Positions 27,043 to 36,617 are shown, counted from the first letter of the stretch. The stretch is 64,000 nt of DNA from Methylobacterium sp. Leaf125 (GCF_001423085.1 NZ_LMNU01000034.1:1-64000); one strand, 5' to 3'. Translations and numbers: made by a program. The notes: a model not told the origin generated them from the letters alone.

Positions 27043-27531
27043 ATGAAGCGCGAAGACCTCACCGAGAAGCTCCTCGACATCAAGCGCGAGAAAGGCTGGA
27101 CCTGGAAGTATATCCAGGACGAGATCGGCGGCATCTCGCCGATTTTGATCACCGCCGCCTGCATGGGCCAGATGAAGCTTCCCAAGGCGCAGGCTGCCAA
27201 GGCTGCAGCCCTGTTCGGCCTTTCTCAGTCTGAGGAGCGCATGCTGAACGAGGCGCCCTTCCGCGGCTCGATCGCGCAGATGCCGCCCACGGACCCGCTG
27301 ATCTACCGCTTCTACGAGCTGGTGATGGTCTACGGCACCACCTGGAAGGAGCTGATCCAGGAAGAGTTCGGCGATGGCATCATGTCGGCCATCGACTTCA
27401 ACATGACTATGGAGCGCGAGCCCAACAACAAGGGCGACCGGGTGAAGATGAACATGTCGGGCAAGTTCCTGCCGTACAAATACTACGGCAACGAGGAAGG
27501 CGTGCCGGATTACGGCTTCAAGGAAGGCTGA
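27043..27531 (+). CDS. cynS: cyanate hydratase (cyanase)
   Basis: A 162-residue protein; E. coli CynS has 156. The N-terminal domain (residues 1-85) is the helical DNA-binding-like fold; the C-terminal domain forms the active site. The catalytic triad is in place with the right spacing: Arg89 and Glu92 in YRFYELVMVYGTTWK, and Ser115 in GIMSAIDFNM (E. coli Arg96, Glu99, Ser122). The enzyme converts cyanate and bicarbonate to ammonia and CO2, releasing nitrogen. Last gene of the sigma-54-controlled transporter operon. Confidence 0.95.
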   Translation: MKREDLTEKLLDIKREKGWTWKYIQDEIGGISPILITAACMGQMKLPKAQAAKAAALFGLSQSEERMLNEAPFRGSIAQMPPTDPLIYRFYELVMVYGTTWKELIQEEFGDGIMSAIDFNMTMEREPNNKGDRVKMNMSGKFLPYKYYGNEEGVPDYGFKEG

Positions 27532-27831
27532 TCCATCCGCCGGCGGGCATCGTCATGATGTTCGCCGGCTGCACCGGGTTGCTGTGCGTTGCGACCGCAT
27601 TCCTCGCGGCGCCTCGTGACATCATCATCGAAAGCACCAGGCCATTCCCGGGCGCAGGAGGCGAGCCCGGCCTCCGGCACCGCCGACGGTGGAAAGCCCT
27701 GCGCCGCTGGCGCGTCTCTGCATACCGGACTCCGCGTCGCGGTCCCGGGATGACGCTCGGTACGTCCAGGATTTTGACGCGACGGTCTCCCGCCGGAACG
27801 ACCAGGACGGGCGCCTGAGAGCCGTCCGGTC
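27532..27831. other. intergenic stretch between convergent cynS and the aldo/keto reductase
   Basis: Three hundred bases with no supported gene. A weak inverted repeat GCCGGCG (27539-27545) / CGCCGGC (27563-27569) just after cynS may help end transcription; the 17-base loop makes this uncertain. Confidence 0.3.
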
Positions 27832-28941
27832 TCACTCCATGGTCGGCGCGAGCTTCTTGACGCTCTCCACATCCTCGCCGAGCCAAGCCGCGTTCTTGGC
27901 GGTGCCATCGAAGGTGGCGGAGGTCTTGAACAGCTCGTACTTGCCCTGGAGCGCGTAGGGCTTGCTGCGCTCGAGGAGTTCGGCAACCTTCGCCTTGTCC
28001 ATCGGCGTGAAGGTCTTCACCGCCTCGAAGGCCTGGTCGAGGTCGCGCTGGCTCTCGATGCCGGTGATCACCACGGTGGTCGGCAGGTTCAGGGAGAAGT
28101 GCAGGTACTCGAGCGGCTTGATCGGCGCGTCACTCTTCAGGATCACGCCGTCGCCGAAGGTTTTCATGCCGAGCGCCGCAATGCCGTGCTGGACCAGGTA
28201 TGGCAGCACGAGGTGGCCGAACGAGCGGAAATGCGCGTCCATCACGTTGAGCGGCATCTGCACGGAATCGAACTGGAACCCACGCTCCTCGGCGACTTCA
28301 AGCATCTGGAGGTGGATGCGCGGATCCTTGTGGCCGGTGAAGCCGATGTAGCGCAACTTGCCGGCCTTCTTGGCCTCGACGAAGGCCTCCATGGCGCCGC
28401 CCTCGGCGAAGACCCGGTCCGGGTCGTCGAAGCGAAGGATCTCATGGTGCTGGACGAGGTCGATCCGGTCGGTGCGCAGGCGCTTGAGGGATTCGTCGAT
28501 CTGCCGCATCGCCTCCTGCTTCGTGCGCCCATCCATCTTGGACATCAGGAAGACCTTGTCGCGGTAGCCGCCCTGCGAGAGGGCGACTCCCATGCGCAGC
28601 TCCGATCGGCCGCCGTTGTAGTCCCAACAATTGTCCATGAACGTGATGCCGCGATCGACGCCGGCGTGGATGAGGCGGGTCGCCTCGTCATCGGAGACCG
28701 CGTTCTTTCCAAGGTGGAAGCCACCCATCCCGATCGCCGAGATCTTCTCGTCGTGGCGACCGAAGGGGCGGTAGAGCATCTCGCCACGGCGTTCGCCGGG
28801 GTCGGTGAGCACCGGCAAATCGGCCGGGTCCTTCGGTCGCGTGTTGGGCAGGCCAGGCGCGGTCACGGCTGCACCGGCACTGCTGGTGGCGGCGAGTCCG
28901 GCGCCGGCGGCGGCGCCCTGTAGGAAGCTGCGGCGTTCCAT
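27832..28941 (-). CDS. exported aldo/keto reductase of the lar gene group
   Basis: A 369-residue protein with the Tat-like signal ERRSFLQGAAAGAGLAATSS. The AKR barrel has IGMGGFHLGKNAVSDDEATR, ITFMDNCWDYNGGRSELRMG (Asp and Tyr of the active site), KVFLMSKMDGRT (Lys) and DLVQHHEIL (His). It ends with a helical C-terminal extension. GGAGAGCAG precedes the ATG. Transcribed in the same direction as, and 48 bases after, larB, so it may share the lar transcript. Whether it works with the nickel-pincer cofactor is inference. Confidence 0.8.
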   Translation of the reverse strand: MERRSFLQGAAAGAGLAATSSAGAAVTAPGLPNTRPKDPADLPVLTDPGERRGEMLYRPFGRHDEKISAIGMGGFHLGKNAVSDDEATRLIHAGVDRGITFMDNCWDYNGGRSELRMGVALSQGGYRDKVFLMSKMDGRTKQEAMRQIDESLKRLRTDRIDLVQHHEILRFDDPDRVFAEGGAMEAFVEAKKAGKLRYIGFTGHKDPRIHLQMLEVAEERGFQFDSVQMPLNVMDAHFRSFGHLVLPYLVQHGIAALGMKTFGDGVILKSDAPIKPLEYLHFSLNLPTTVVITGIESQRDLDQAFEAVKTFTPMDKAKVAELLERSKPYALQGKYELFKTSATFDGTAKNAAWLGEDVESVKKLAPTME

Positions 28942-28989
28942 GTCTGCTCTCCGGGGTGAACGGGTGTGTGGCGGGAATGGCGCGGCATG

Positions 28990-29691
28990 TCAGGCCAGCA
29001 TCCCATCGACGGGGTTGGATTGCGACAGGGCGCGGGCGGCCTGGAGCAGGCGCATCGCGGCGCAGGCCGCCCCGTAGCCATTGTCGATGTTGACGACGGT
29101 GATACCGGGGGCGCAGCTCGCCAGGATCGCATCGAGGGCCGTACGGCCGCCCTCGGCCACCCCGTAGCCGACGGAGGTCGGCACCGCGATCAGGGCGCTG
29201 GCGACGAGGCCGCCGACGACACTCGGCAGGGCCGCATCCATGCCGGCGGCGACGATGAGGACGGGGTGGGCACGGATCTGGTCGAGGCGGGTGGTCAGGC
29301 GCCAGAGCCCCGCGACCCCGACATCGGCAAAGAGCGTCGTGGCATGGCCCTGGTAGGCCAGGGTCCGCTCGGCCTCCCGCGCTACCGGGACGTCCGAGGT
29401 GCCGGCAGCCACGATACCGATGCGCGCAGGACCGCTGATCGGACGGGCCTCCCCGAAGATCGCGGTGCGCGACACTGGGCAATAGTCGATCCGGTCGCGG
29501 TGGCGGCCGGAAAGGGCCGCATGCTTGTCGACGTCGAGGCGCGTCAGCAGCAGTCGCGCACCGCGCGCCGCGGCGGCGTCCAGGATCGCGTCGATCTGCA
29601 CCGGCGATTTGCCGGCCGCGTAGATCGCCTCCTCGAGGCCGATCCGCTCCGGCCGGGCGAAGTCGAGGACGAATTCGTCGGAAACGCTCAT
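28990..29691 (-). CDS. larB: nickel-pincer cofactor biosynthesis protein LarB
   Basis: A 233-residue protein. The C-terminal half has the PurE-like core of LarB: IGIVAAGTSDVPVAREAERT, FADVGVAGLWRL and LIVAAGMDAALPSVVGGLVA. LarB carboxylates nicotinic acid adenine dinucleotide and hydrolyses the pyrophosphate, giving pyridinium-3,5-dicarboxylate mononucleotide. Its start overlaps the larE stop (ATGA), so the genes are coupled. Confidence 0.92.
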   Translation of the reverse strand: MSVSDEFVLDFARPERIGLEEAIYAAGKSPVQIDAILDAAAARGARLLLTRLDVDKHAALSGRHRDRIDYCPVSRTAIFGEARPISGPARIGIVAAGTSDVPVAREAERTLAYQGHATTLFADVGVAGLWRLTTRLDQIRAHPVLIVAAGMDAALPSVVGGLVASALIAVPTSVGYGVAEGGRTALDAILASCAPGITVVNIDNGYGAACAAMRLLQAARALSQSNPVDGMLA

Positions 29692-30515
29692 CGGACCGTT
29701 CCCGTCAGGAAGGCACTGCCGGTGCGGTAGGCCGCGAACCGCACCGAGGCTTCGGGCAGGTTCGCCGGAGCACCCGCCCGGATTTCCGCTGACAGAGCGG
29801 CCTGGCGCACGCTGTCGAGGGCGGCGAGGCTGTCGGGGTCGAGTTCCACCACGATCCCGGCGGCCCGGACGCGGCAGCGCACGGCGCGGCGCGGTCCGAT
29901 GCCGGCCTCGAGGCTACGGCTCACCAAGCCTTCGACGGCGTGGATGAACGCCAGGGTTTCGGGCTCGATCCGGATACCGGTCTCGACGCGGCTCGACAGG
30001 CAGGGTGCCGCCGGGAGCTCCGCCACCGATCCGAGGCCGAGATCGCGGGCGAGCGCCCGCACCGTGGCCTTGTGCAGTCCGGCCTCCACGTAAGGATGGC
30101 GCACGCTGTACTCGCGGGCCGCGTCGAGGCCCGGGCGGTACTCGCCGAGATCGTCGAGATTGGCGCCCGACACCATGGTCCGGTCGGTGACCTGACGGAT
30201 CGTTCCGTAGAGGTTGGTCTTGCAGAAGAAGCAGCGATTGACCGGGTTGGCGCGGTAGCTCGGGTCGGCGAACTCGCCGGCCTCGACCACGCGCAGGGTC
30301 CAGCCCGCCCGCGCCGCTTCGTCGCGGACACGCTGCGTCGCCTCGTACGGCACGGCCGGCGAGGCCGCGTGGACCATCAGCGCCCGGTCGGCCCCGAGGA
30401 GGCGATGGGCTGTCTCGGCGAGGGTCAGGCTGTCGACGCCGCCGCTGACCGCGACCGCGAGGGGCCCGATCTCTAGAAGCACGTCGTTCAGGCGTTGCAG
30501 GACATCGCCGCTCAT
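29688..30515 (-). CDS. larE: nickel-pincer cofactor sulfur transferase LarE
   Basis: A 275-residue ATP-pyrophosphatase-type enzyme. The PP-loop is VAVSGGVDSLTLAETAH (residues 21-37). CFFCKTNLY holds a Cys pair, and the family's later APCLSSRVETG contains the position of the sacrificial cysteine. LarE adenylates each carboxylate of the LarB product and replaces it with a thiocarboxylate sulfur. With three visible Cys a cluster-dependent, catalytic mode is possible instead of self-sacrifice. Coupled to larC (overlap 30512-30515) and larB. Confidence 0.92.
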   Translation of the reverse strand: MSGDVLQRLNDVLLEIGPLAVAVSGGVDSLTLAETAHRLLGADRALMVHAASPAVPYEATQRVRDEAARAGWTLRVVEAGEFADPSYRANPVNRCFFCKTNLYGTIRQVTDRTMVSGANLDDLGEYRPGLDAAREYSVRHPYVEAGLHKATVRALARDLGLGSVAELPAAPCLSSRVETGIRIEPETLAFIHAVEGLVSRSLEAGIGPRRAVRCRVRAAGIVVELDPDSLAALDSVRQAALSAEIRAGAPANLPEASVRFAAYRTGSAFLTGTVR

Positions 30516-31801
30516 GCCGTGCCCCCCTCCTCGGTATCCGCCCGGAGCGCCAGCGCCTCGGCGGCACGGCGCAGGCTGGCGCGGGTGGCATGGTTTTCCC
30601 GGGCGACCGCATCGTCGGCCTCCGCCTTGGCGGTGCGCCCGCCCGGCCGGTCGACGACCTTCACCCGTACGGGTTGACCCTCGACGGTGACGGTGTGCAT
30701 CCGCCTCGAAAGAGCGGCACCGGAGACGATGCGATGGCGCAGGCCGATCGTGGTGGTTTCGCGGAAACAGGCCGCGATGGCCTCCTCGAGCGCGCTGGCA
30801 CGGGCAAGCGCCCGCACATGAGTCATCATCCGTCCCTTCTTGCCGAAGACCGGCATCTGGACGACGTCGAAGATATCCGGATGCGCGCGCAGACGATCGA
30901 GGCCCATGCCGAGATCCTCCGCCGATTGGTCGTCCACCTCGAACTCGATCACGCCGAGGTCGCGGTGCTCGCCGCTCCCGCGCGACGTCGCCGCCTCGTA
31001 CACCATCGCGCGCAGGCAGTTGCTGAGGCCCGGCAGGACCTTCGTGCCGAAGCCGATGCCCGATCCCTTGAGTATCCGCGGCGCCGCCGGCAGCGGTGGC
31101 GCGATGTCGCGCAGGTAGCGCAGGATCGCGGCCCCCGTCGGCGTGACCCGCTCGCCCGGCACGCCGTCGTCGAGGGTCTCGAACCCCTCGATGAGGAGGC
31201 TCGTGGCCGGAGCCGGCACGGGCAGCGGTCCGTGCTGGGTCCGGACCCGGCCCGAGCCGAGGGGCAGCGCCGACACGCTCCAGGCCTCGGCGTCGAGGGC
31301 CGCGATCAGGTGGGCGGCCGCCACGATATCGGCGATCGAGTCCCAGGCGCCGACCTCGTGGAAGGCCACCGCCTCGACGGCGATGCCGTGGACCCGCGCC
31401 TCGGCCTCGGCCAGACGGGTGAAGATCCCGATCGCATGAGCGCGGACCGCGGACCCGAGCGGACAGGCCTGCAGGTCCGCGCGGATCTGCGACCAGTGGC
31501 GATGCCCGTGTTGGGCATCGCCCGCGTGACCGTGTCCGTCGCCATGCGCATGCGCGTGATCGTGGTGGCGATGCGTGTGACCGGCCGCCCCGCCATCCCG
31601 AGCCCCGGGACCGTGCGCGACGACGAAGCGGCGGCCGGCCAGAATGCCGTCATTGTGTCTGACGAGTTCGCCGGAGACTTCCGGCAAGGCGGCTCGGATG
31701 CTCTCCAGCACGCCGGCTTCCTGGTCCGGAAAAGCATCGAGAAGGGCAGCGGCGAACATGTCGCCGGCGACGCCGCCGAGGGCGTCCAGATGAATCTGCA
31801 T
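30512..31801 (-). CDS. larC: nickel-pincer cofactor nickel insertase LarC
   Basis: A 429-residue protein starting MQIHLDALGGVAGDMFAAAL, the family N-terminus. Residues about 65-105 are a His/Asp-rich nickel-binding loop (HTHRHHDHAHAHGDGHGHAG). Then GRVRTQHGPLPVPAPATSLL, GFGTKVLPGLSNCLRAMVYE and the C-terminal domain follow. Here LarC is one continuous frame, unlike Lactiplantibacillus plantarum, where larC1 and larC2 are joined by frameshifting. It inserts Ni(II) using CTP. First gene of the larC-larE-larB run; larA is not in the window. Confidence 0.93.
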   Translation of the reverse strand: MQIHLDALGGVAGDMFAAALLDAFPDQEAGVLESIRAALPEVSGELVRHNDGILAGRRFVVAHGPGARDGGAAGHTHRHHDHAHAHGDGHGHAGDAQHGHRHWSQIRADLQACPLGSAVRAHAIGIFTRLAEAEARVHGIAVEAVAFHEVGAWDSIADIVAAAHLIAALDAEAWSVSALPLGSGRVRTQHGPLPVPAPATSLLIEGFETLDDGVPGERVTPTGAAILRYLRDIAPPLPAAPRILKGSGIGFGTKVLPGLSNCLRAMVYEAATSRGSGEHRDLGVIEFEVDDQSAEDLGMGLDRLRAHPDIFDVVQMPVFGKKGRMMTHVRALARASALEEAIAACFRETTTIGLRHRIVSGAALSRRMHTVTVEGQPVRVKVVDRPGGRTAKAEADDAVARENHATRASLRRAAEALALRADTEEGGTA

Positions 31802-31911
31802 GAGCGTTCGTGTTCGTTGTCCCGTCACCGCAGGGAGCGAACGCAACATCGTTCGGAAAGCTCCGGCGGCAAGCGCCAGACGTTGGAGACCGAAGGCCGC
31901 AGCGACGGCGC

Positions 31912-32361
31912 TCAGTCGGCCCGGATCTGGTGGGGGCCGACGATCTTCGCCCAGAACGAACACCCGCACGGCAAGGACGGCATGTTCCCCCTGGGCGGCG
32001 TTTTGCAGGTGAGCAGGTGCCGGAGCAGCCGCTCCATCTGCGCAACCTGATAGGGCTTCTGCATCACCGGAATGGCGTTGTAGGCGGGTTCGATCCCCGA
32101 GAGGCCGTAGCCGGTGGCGAAGATGAAAGGAATGCCGCGCTCGAACAAGGCATCGGCCACGGGATAGCTGCAGGTGTCGCCGAGATTCACGTCGAGGATC
32201 GCCATGTCCAGGTCCGCCCCCCGGGCCAGCGCCACCGCCTTGTCAAGCCGCATGGCGACCTCGACCTCACAGCCGAGATCGAGGAGCATGTCCTCGCCGA
32301 GCATGGCGACGAGGCTCTCGTCCTCCACCAGCAGAACCCGCCGTCCCTGGAGGCCGCTCAT
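31912..32361 (-). CDS. single-domain response regulator
   Basis: A 149-residue receiver protein: acidic pair in LLVEDESLVAM, phospho-acceptor Asp57 in AILDVNLGD, Thr/Ser in FATGYG, and Lys in MQKPY. There is no output domain; the last 30 residues are a Cys-containing tail (LLTCKTPPRG, then CGCSFW). The start overlaps the stop of the HWE kinase gene by four bases, so that kinase is its likely partner. Confidence 0.85.
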   Translation of the reverse strand: MSGLQGRRVLLVEDESLVAMLGEDMLLDLGCEVEVAMRLDKAVALARGADLDMAILDVNLGDTCSYPVADALFERGIPFIFATGYGLSGIEPAYNAIPVMQKPYQVAQMERLLRHLLTCKTPPRGNMPSLPCGCSFWAKIVGPHQIRAD

Positions 32362-33449
32362 CGGGCGACCCGTCCGGTCACCCGTTCCTGCCCGTGCCAT
32401 CCGAGCGCGGTCAGCGGGATACGGAGCCGGCAGATGACGCCGGTGGGTGCGAAGGTCAGATCCGCACTGCCGTCGAATTCCAGCGGCAATTGCCGCTCGA
32501 TGAGCCGGCTTCCGAATCCCCTCCGCGTGGGTGGCGCGACCGGCGGCCCGCCCGTCTCGGTCCAGACGAGATCGAGGCGCTCGCCCGAGCCCTCCGGCTC
32601 CAGAGTCCAGGACACGCCGACTCGACCTTCGGGAACCGACAGCGCCCCGTACTTGGCCGCGTTCGTCATCAGTTCGTGCAGCGCCATCGCGAGGGTGACC
32701 GCGACCTTCGGGTGCAGGCGGGTATCCGGGCCGACGAGGTCGAAGCGCGCCGTATCGACTTCGGCCAGGGCGTGCGGTGCCACGGCGCCCTCGACGACGC
32801 TGCGCAGGCTGGCGCTCTCCCAGTTCTCCGCCGTGAGGACGTTGTGAGTGTTCGACAGAGCGACCATGCGCGCATCGAAGGTCTGGCGCGCGACGCCGTC
32901 GGTCTTTCCCTTGAAGGTCTGCGCGGCGATCGACTGGACGGTCGCCAGCGTGTTCTTGACCCGGTGGTTGAGTTCGTTGGTGAGAAGGCGCTGACGCTCG
33001 GCGGCCGCCTTCTCCTCGGTGATGTCGCGGACCTCGATGATCGTACCGATAATGCGCGCTTCGTCGTCGCGGATGGGACTGGCGGTGAACCCGACCGGGT
33101 AGAAATGTCCGTCTTTATGGACGAACACCTCTTCGCCGCGTTCCTGATTGTTCTCCGGAAAGGCCCGGTCGATGGCGCATTCCGCGAGCGGAAACGGGCG
33201 GCCATCCGGGTAGGTGTGGTGGACGATATCGTGCAGGGGGCAATCGCGCGTGAGGACCTCGGTCAGGCTGAAACCGGTGAGCAGTTCCGCAGCCCGGTTC
33301 ATGTAGACGCAGTGCTGGCGGTCATCCATCAGGAAGATGGCCACCGAAGCGTTGTTCAGGACCGCGTTGAGTCGCCGCTCCGTCTCATACAGCTGTGAAC
33401 CGCGACGCAGGGTGGGCAGGGTGGTCGTGGTTGTATCGAACGTCTGCAT
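32358..33449 (-). CDS. PAS-domain HWE-family sensor histidine kinase
   Basis: A 363-residue soluble kinase. The PAS domain (residues about 30-150) has NASVAIFLMDDRQHCVYMN and KDGHFYPVGFTASPIRDDE. The phospho-His lies in NELNHRVKNTLATVQSIAAQ, the N box in ALHELMTNAAKYGALSV, and the HWE-specific W-x-E in LVWTETGGPPV, followed by GFGSRLIE. I chose the ATG at 33449 because the PAS begins soon after; the open frame upstream to 33647 has no good site. Coupled to the receiver gene at 31912. Confidence 0.85.
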   Translation of the reverse strand: MQTFDTTTTTLPTLRRGSQLYETERRLNAVLNNASVAIFLMDDRQHCVYMNRAAELLTGFSLTEVLTRDCPLHDIVHHTYPDGRPFPLAECAIDRAFPENNQERGEEVFVHKDGHFYPVGFTASPIRDDEARIIGTIIEVRDITEEKAAAERQRLLTNELNHRVKNTLATVQSIAAQTFKGKTDGVARQTFDARMVALSNTHNVLTAENWESASLRSVVEGAVAPHALAEVDTARFDLVGPDTRLHPKVAVTLAMALHELMTNAAKYGALSVPEGRVGVSWTLEPEGSGERLDLVWTETGGPPVAPPTRRGFGSRLIERQLPLEFDGSADLTFAPTGVICRLRIPLTALGWHGQERVTGRVAR

Positions 33450-33761
33450 CGATCCAAAGCTCGGCACGAACGATCGTTTCCCGGAACGGACAGCGAGGCC
33501 GCTGGCCAGTGAACAACGAAGAGGCGATGCAGGGCCGACCATCAGACAGAGCCGACACACTGCAGGCACAGGTCTAACGTCAGCGCCTATCGCAATCCAC
33601 GGTCCACGCAATGGTTCCGACTCCGCCATCGGCATCCTGTGCCGCACGTGATCGACGCGCCGACAGACGTGGGATAGGGAGGCGTGGCGCGGAACGAATC
33701 ACGATGAGGCTCCGAGCGCCGTCGAAGGGACGTGCCGCGTTCAGGTGATATCCGGGGGGTC

Positions 33762-36209
33762 ATGGACGACGCGGTTGAACGGCTTCGTCTGAGGGAACAG
33801 GCACTCGAGGCGGAGATTGCGGCGCTGCGGGCGGAGCGCGATGCCGGGATCCGTGCACCCGGCCCGGGCCAACGCACCTCGGCGGCGAGCTCCAACCTGC
33901 TTTTCACGGCAGCGGAGAAGACCCGCATGCCGATGATCATCACGGATCCAAACCTTCCGGACAATCCGATTGTCTTCGCCAATCGGGCCTTCCAGGACCT
34001 GTGCGGCTACGGAGTCGAGGAGCTGCTCGGGCGGAACTGTCGCTTCCTGCAGGGCAGCGGTACCGATCCGGCCGAAGTCGCTCGCGTGCGGGACGCGATC
34101 GCGGCGCGACGGGACGTCGTGGTGGAGATCGTTAACTATCATCGCGACGGCAGCGCATTCCGCAACGAGCTTTACGTCAGCCCAGTTTTCGATCCTGAGG
34201 GCCGGCTGATCTACTTCTTCGCCAGCCAGCTCGACGTCACTCGGTTCCGCACCGAGGAGGGCAAGCTCGCAGAGAGTGAAGCCCGCTATCGGACCCTCTT
34301 CGATGCGATCGACGCCGGCTTCTGCATCGTGGAAATGCGTTTCGACTCCAGCGGACGTCCGGTCGATTATCGCTTCCTGGAGGTCAATCCAGCCTTCGAA
34401 CGTCAGGCAGGCCTCGGCGACGTGGTCGGGCGTTGGGTGAGCGAGGTTATCCCGGATCTCGAGCCGCGCTGGCTCGAAACCTATGGCGAAGTCGCCCTGA
34501 CGGGTCGACCGGCTCGGTTCGAGAGCGGCGCGGTCGCCCTCGGCCGCTGGTTCGATGTCCACGCCCTGCGCGTCGGTGAACCGGTCCAGCACCGCGTCGC
34601 GATCCTCTTCAACGACATCACCGACCGCCGCGAAGCCGAGACGCTGCTGCGGACCACGGCGCGGGACCGTACCGCCGAGCGCGACCTCGTCTGGCGCGCC
34701 AGCCGCGACCTTCTCGTGATCTGTGGGTTCGACGGTCTCTACCGGGCTGTGAATCCGGCCTGGTCCGAAATGCTGGGCTGGCCGGCCGACGCCCTCCTCG
34801 GCGCGCGGTTCGACAACTACCTGCATCCGGACGATGTCCCACCGGCGACCACCGCTTTTACCCGCCTGACCGAGGGCAGCGTCCTCGACAATCTCGACGT
34901 CCGCATGAAGACGGCCGATGGCGATTTCCGGTGGGTATCCTGGAACGCCATTCCGCAGGGCGACCATTTCTACGCGGCCGGTCGCGACGTGACGGAGCGC
35001 AAGGCCCTCGAGGAGCAGCTGCGGCAATCGCAGAAGCTCGAAGCGGTGGGCCAGCTCACGGGCGGCGTTGCGCACGACTTCAACAACCTCCTGACGGTGA
35101 TCAAGTCGTCCACAGATCTGCTGAAGCGCCCAGACCTGCCGGAGGAGCGGCGCCAGCGCTACATCGGGGCCATCTCCGACACCGTCTCGCGGGCGGCGAA
35201 GCTCACGGGGCAACTTCTCGCCTTCGCGCGCCGGCAAGCCCTGAGCCCGGAGGTGTTCGATGTCGCGCGCAGCGTCGCCTCCGTGGGAGACATGGTGGGG
35301 ACCCTCACGGGCGCCCGGATTCAGGTCGAAACCGACGTCGTTCCGGGCCTGTCCTCCGACGGCACCCCGCTGACTTATCTCGTCGATGCGGATCCGAGCC
35401 AATTCGATACCGCGCTGGTCAACATGGTGGTCAACGCACGGGATGCCATGGAGGGCGAAGGCCGGCTGCGGATCCGAGTGACCCGCGCCCTGACCATTCC
35501 TGCCGTGCGGGCGCATCCGCGTGTCCGCGGCGATTTCGTTGCGGTCTCGGTGTCGGACACTGGCTCGGGTATTCCACCCGAGATGCTGGATCGCATCTTC
35601 GAGCCCTTCTTCACCACCAAAGGCGTCGGGCAGGGCACCGGCCTCGGGCTGTCACAGGTCTTCGGCTTCGCCAAGCAATCCGGCGGTGAGGTCCTGGTGA
35701 ACAGCGCCCTCGGGAGCGGGACGACGTTCACGCTGTTCCTGCCCCGCGTCCGAGCGCAGATCGCCCCTCAAGCCGTGCTGCCCGAACCGGCATCCCTCGC
35801 TGACGGTCATGGGACGCGGGTGCTGGTCGTCGAGGACAATCTGGAAGTCGGAGCCTTCGCGACGCAGGCCCTCCAGGAACTCGGCTACGACACCCGCTGG
35901 GTCACGGATGCCGAACAGGCACTTCAGGTGTTGGCGCCGTCTTCCCTCGCGAAACCGTCCGAACGCCCTTTCGACGTCGTGTTTTCCGACGTTGTCATGC
36001 CCGGCATGAACGGCATCGACCTCGGACAGGCGATCCGCGCGCGTTATCCCGGCCTGCCGGTCGTCCTCGCTTCGGGCTACAGCCACGTGATCGCCGAGCA
36101 GGGTACCCACGGCTTCGAGTTGCTTCGCAAGCCCTACTCCGTCGAGGATCTCTCTCGGATTCTGCGGCGCGCAGTGGCGCATAGCCTGGATCACCGGCGC
36201 GATCCCTAA
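33762..36209 (+). CDS. LOV-domain hybrid histidine kinase (blue-light sensor)
   Basis: An 815-residue protein. After a coiled coil (1-30), a LOV domain at about 45-155 contains the flavin-reacting Cys93 in GRNCRFLQG. Two more PAS domains follow (about 175-290 and 310-420). The HisKA dimerisation helix has VAHDFNNLLTVIKSS; the ATPase domain has NMVVNARDAM, SDTGSGIPPE and GTGLGLSQVFG. A C-terminal receiver (about 690-805) has the phospho-acceptor Asp in VVFSDVVMPGMNG. The GTCATGGACG start is preceded by a G-rich site. The layout predicts light-regulated phosphotransfer; the neighbouring receivers may be targets. Confidence 0.9.
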   Translation: MDDAVERLRLREQALEAEIAALRAERDAGIRAPGPGQRTSAASSNLLFTAAEKTRMPMIITDPNLPDNPIVFANRAFQDLCGYGVEELLGRNCRFLQGSGTDPAEVARVRDAIAARRDVVVEIVNYHRDGSAFRNELYVSPVFDPEGRLIYFFASQLDVTRFRTEEGKLAESEARYRTLFDAIDAGFCIVEMRFDSSGRPVDYRFLEVNPAFERQAGLGDVVGRWVSEVIPDLEPRWLETYGEVALTGRPARFESGAVALGRWFDVHALRVGEPVQHRVAILFNDITDRREAETLLRTTARDRTAERDLVWRASRDLLVICGFDGLYRAVNPAWSEMLGWPADALLGARFDNYLHPDDVPPATTAFTRLTEGSVLDNLDVRMKTADGDFRWVSWNAIPQGDHFYAAGRDVTERKALEEQLRQSQKLEAVGQLTGGVAHDFNNLLTVIKSSTDLLKRPDLPEERRQRYIGAISDTVSRAAKLTGQLLAFARRQALSPEVFDVARSVASVGDMVGTLTGARIQVETDVVPGLSSDGTPLTYLVDADPSQFDTALVNMVVNARDAMEGEGRLRIRVTRALTIPAVRAHPRVRGDFVAVSVSDTGSGIPPEMLDRIFEPFFTTKGVGQGTGLGLSQVFGFAKQSGGEVLVNSALGSGTTFTLFLPRVRAQIAPQAVLPEPASLADGHGTRVLVVEDNLEVGAFATQALQELGYDTRWVTDAEQALQVLAPSSLAKPSERPFDVVFSDVVMPGMNGIDLGQAIRARYPGLPVVLASGYSHVIAEQGTHGFELLRKPYSVEDLSRILRRAVAHSLDHRRDP

Positions 36210-36328
36210 CAGCGCGCTCGTGATGGAACGCGGATGAACCGGATCGACCTGGTCCGGGTTGACCCGCGACAAGGCCGTACGACCGGGGATGCGCCCCGGC
36301 GTGCCGCACGACCATCAGGATACGCGAT

Positions 36329-36532
36329 ATGAGCGACGGCGCGACCGCGAGCGACAGCCCCTTCATCAAGGGCCGGAATGCCCGCCTCTACGGCAAGCAG
36401 CGTGAGAGTTGCCCCTATGCCGAGGGCAGCGAGGACCGAACCGCCTGGATGCAGGCGTTCGACGAGGCTGCCGACGATCGCCTGGAGAGCGAGACCGGGA
36501 CGATCGATCCCCAATCGTCCGCGAAGGCCTGA
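36329..36532 (+). CDS. small RMF/CrpP-like protein
   Basis: A 67-residue protein. The centre (FIKGRNARLYGKQRESCPYA followed by a Trp and FDEA) matches the ribosome-modulation-factor / CrpP pattern: G-R-x-A, then ESCPY, a Trp about ten residues later, and an acidic amphipathic helix. RMF dimerises ribosomes in stationary phase; CrpP-like relatives were described on mobile elements. CAGGA precedes the ATG. It follows the LOV kinase by 119 bases on the same strand. Confidence 0.6.
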   Translation: MSDGATASDSPFIKGRNARLYGKQRESCPYAEGSEDRTAWMQAFDEAADDRLESETGTIDPQSSAKA

Positions 36533-36617
36533 GCCGCGGCGGCCACGGGAGGCGCCGACCACCGGCGGCCTCGGTACCCGAGCGTCGAATCGCGGCCGCC
36601 CGACGGCTCGGTTCGCG

